Origin: Candidatus Aenigmatarchaeota archaeon
Lineage (GTDB): Archaea > Aenigmatarchaeota > Aenigmatarchaeia > QMZP01
DNA: 39,598 bases
Direction of reading: 5' to 3'
Assembly: GCA_015520105.1 (NCBI GenBank)
Contig: WAQT01000033.1
Span: forward strand, 1 to 39,598
Shown: positions 38,437 through 39,598 of the stretch, piece by piece
How the letters are laid out: each line of letters opens with the position of its first letter
Position numbering within the stretch: the first letter of the stretch is position 1
Translations under genes and position numbers: made by a program
The notes under the pieces: generated by a model
Told to the model about the DNA's origin: nothing
The model's database searches: none
Seen by the model: only the letters and a program-made list of their open reading frames with translations

Positions 38437-39171
38437 TCAGATTCTTCCTGTAAGCGAGCGGTAAAGGTCCTTTCTTCGCGGGCCGAACGGGTCGTGGCAC
38501 AGCTCGTATCGAACCCAGAACGTGTCCACAGATTCGGCCACCTTTCCGTATCCGTCCCTTATGGCATCAAGTACAGGATCTGTTTCTCCCTTTCCCAGCT
38601 CTCTCGCCAGCGAGAAGACAGAAAGCCATTCCAGGTCCCAGAGGTCGAGCTTCTGTTTCTCCCGCTTTTCGTTCTCCTTGAAATCGTGCTCAAGGTCGAA
38701 CACATAAATATCGCCGCTGTATGAGAGTCCGAAGTTCTGGGGCCCCGGGCATCCGTGAGAGTCTATCTCCTCATGGACTGCTCTCAGCACATAGGCGCAG
38801 TCCCTCACGAGGCCAAGCTTTTCTTCTCTGTCTCTAGAAGGGTCCTCGAGAATATCCCTTACGTTCTCCATATCGATTCTCTCAAATATGTTGTATCTTG
38901 AGTGCTCGTCATGAACGAGTATTCTTGGCGTTCTGACCGAACCGGAGCTGTAAAGCACGTCAGATTTTTCTTTCTCCCTTCTGCATCTCTCGGAGACAGA
39001 GGCAAGATCGTTTGTATGAAGAAGGTACGTTATTGCCGGAGACCACAACACTCTGTTTCTCGGGTCTATCTTAAGCTGTTTGTATCTCTTGGTCACGATG
39101 CCCTTTCCAAACTCTATGCTGTTCGTGTAAGAGTGTCTCGGGACAGCGTCATCCGGAATTTCATTATTCAT
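38437..39171 (-). CDS. Protein-kinase-fold protein, unknown substrate
   Basis: A 244-residue protein with kinase-like landmarks: a Gly-containing strand and Lys in EFGKGIVTKRYK (ATP-lobe Lys), a hinge region YNIFERIDMENV, a catalytic-loop-like segment RAVHEEIDSHGCPGPQNFGL and a metal-binding VFDLEHDF in place of DFG. The pattern resembles aminoglycoside/LPS or Bud32-like kinases rather than a classical protein kinase. I chose ATG 39171; an ATG 84 nt upstream overruns a TATTTATATA box at about 39193-39205, which fits a leaderless start here. The gene lies beyond the MNT cluster; its role is unknown. Confidence 0.7.
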   Translation of the reverse strand: MNNEIPDDAVPRHSYTNSIEFGKGIVTKRYKQLKIDPRNRVLWSPAITYLLHTNDLASVSERCRREKEKSDVLYSSGSVRTPRILVHDEHSRYNIFERIDMENVRDILEDPSRDREEKLGLVRDCAYVLRAVHEEIDSHGCPGPQNFGLSYSGDIYVFDLEHDFKENEKREKQKLDLWDLEWLSVFSLARELGKGETDPVLDAIRDGYGKVAESVDTFWVRYELCHDPFGPRRKDLYRSLTGRI

Positions 39172-39303
39172 ATTCACTAATTGGTAGTCATATATAAATA
39201 CTTTTAACTGTTCCAGATTCGGTAATTTCGCATCACAAACAACGCGCGGCCGCAAGCGGCAAGATGTTATTTATTTGGCCGGGAATAATTATAAACGGTG
39301 AGA

Positions 39304-39598
39304 ATGGCTGATGCGGATTTTAACGACTCTATTGGTATCATTGACGAGGAACACGATTATAAAGCAACTGTTGAGAAGCGTTTCAGATTCTCTCCAAGAA
39401 AGAATACTCTGAGAATACTACTGCTCACTATACCACTGAGCATTCCGGCAGGCGCAGCGATAATGCCACAGAGACTGTTTTTTGGGCTCTTAAGAAAGGG
39501 GTTTGATGTAAAAGTGATAACGCATTGGTGGGATTGTGGTTTTGAGCCACTTGTCCGTTATTCTGTAATCGGCAAGGAAGGGTATAAAACATTCTTTG
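39304..39598 (+). CDS. Unknown protein, truncated by window end
   Basis: An open frame starting at ATG 39304 runs off the window (98 codons seen). The first about 45 residues are charged and soluble (DEEHDYKATVEKRFRFSPRK), then a hydrophobic stretch (LRILLLTIPLSIPAGAAIMP) suggests a Rossmann-like first strand or a membrane helix. Glycosyltransferases of the GT4 kind often begin like this, with a beta strand, a Pro/Gly loop and FFGLLRKGFDVKVIT, which I note as a possibility only. ATAATTATAAA at about 39286 is a plausible promoter box. Confidence 0.6.
   Translation, partial: MADADFNDSIGIIDEEHDYKATVEKRFRFSPRKNTLRILLLTIPLSIPAGAAIMPQRLFFGLLRKGFDVKVITHWWDCGFEPLVRYSVIGKEGYKTFF

Noticed and set aside
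1..39598. CRISPR arrays, rRNA genes, complete insertion sequences
   Set aside because: No regularly spaced repeats, no rRNA-like stretches and no transposase or integrase were found by reading both strands.

Overview
This is a window of archaeal chromosome. The evidence is an MCM helicase, an Lhr-type helicase, HerA, an RNA polymerase operon with split A'/A'' and B'/B'' genes plus RpoH, archaeal-type GluRS and ProRS, an aIF2B/ribose-1,5-bisphosphate isomerase homologue, A/T-rich TATA-like boxes about 25 nt upstream of many starts, and tRNA genes with bulge-helix-bulge introns. A split B subunit and several non-canonical tRNA introns suggest a euryarchaeal or DPANN-type lineage, but the sequence alone does not settle this. 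Arginine is mostly AGG/AGA. Rubrerythrin and superoxide reductase point to an anaerobe that meets some oxygen.

Layout. 1-4.3 kb: DUF192 protein (cut by the window edge), MCM, and a pair of unrecognised proteins. 4.3-9.3 kb: Lrp-like regulator divergent from rubrerythrin-superoxide reductase, SpoIIM-like and VTT membrane proteins, YjbQ, and a GluRS-like protein whose two class I signature motifs are both degenerate. 9.3-18.6 kb: a MopE-type repeat surface protein, Lhr helicase, a small conserved-looking protein, metallophosphoesterase, a 53-residue zinc-ribbon protein, HerA and an EamA transporter. 18.6-20.5 kb: tRNA-Arg(UCG) with a D-loop insertion, then a 1.7-kb segment ending in a second copy of the tRNA 3' end, which looks like an integrated element. 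20.5-24.5 kb: ProRS, Era-like GTPase with DUF2073, and the R15P isomerase homologue. 24.5-32.2 kb: the RNA polymerase operon rpoH-B''-B'-A'-A'', read leftward. 32.2-34.5 kb: HD phosphohydrolase, an unknown protein and a TrmB-type regulator.

34.5-35.1 kb holds the most striking structure: adjacent tRNA-Asp(GUC) and tRNA-Lys(UUU) genes that at first do not look like tRNAs because they carry two and three introns. The introns are 63 + 97 nt in Asp and 30 + 82 + 116 nt in Lys. Both genes have an intron at the same T-loop position (59/60), and the Lys anticodon sits on a 7-nt exon.

35.2-39.6 kb: a GxGD prepilin peptidase whose 3' end is duplicated 823 bp downstream, bracketing a HEPN-MNT pair. 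Next come a winged-helix-MNT plus HEPN-like pair with a clear inverted-repeat operator, a solo MNT protein, a kinase-fold protein and a truncated gene at the window end. Four minimal nucleotidyltransferase modules lie in this window. Two of them lie inside segments bounded by duplications of a neighbouring gene's 3' end (tRNA-Arg and prepilin peptidase). This suggests small integrase-less cassettes targeted to gene 3' ends, which is an inference.
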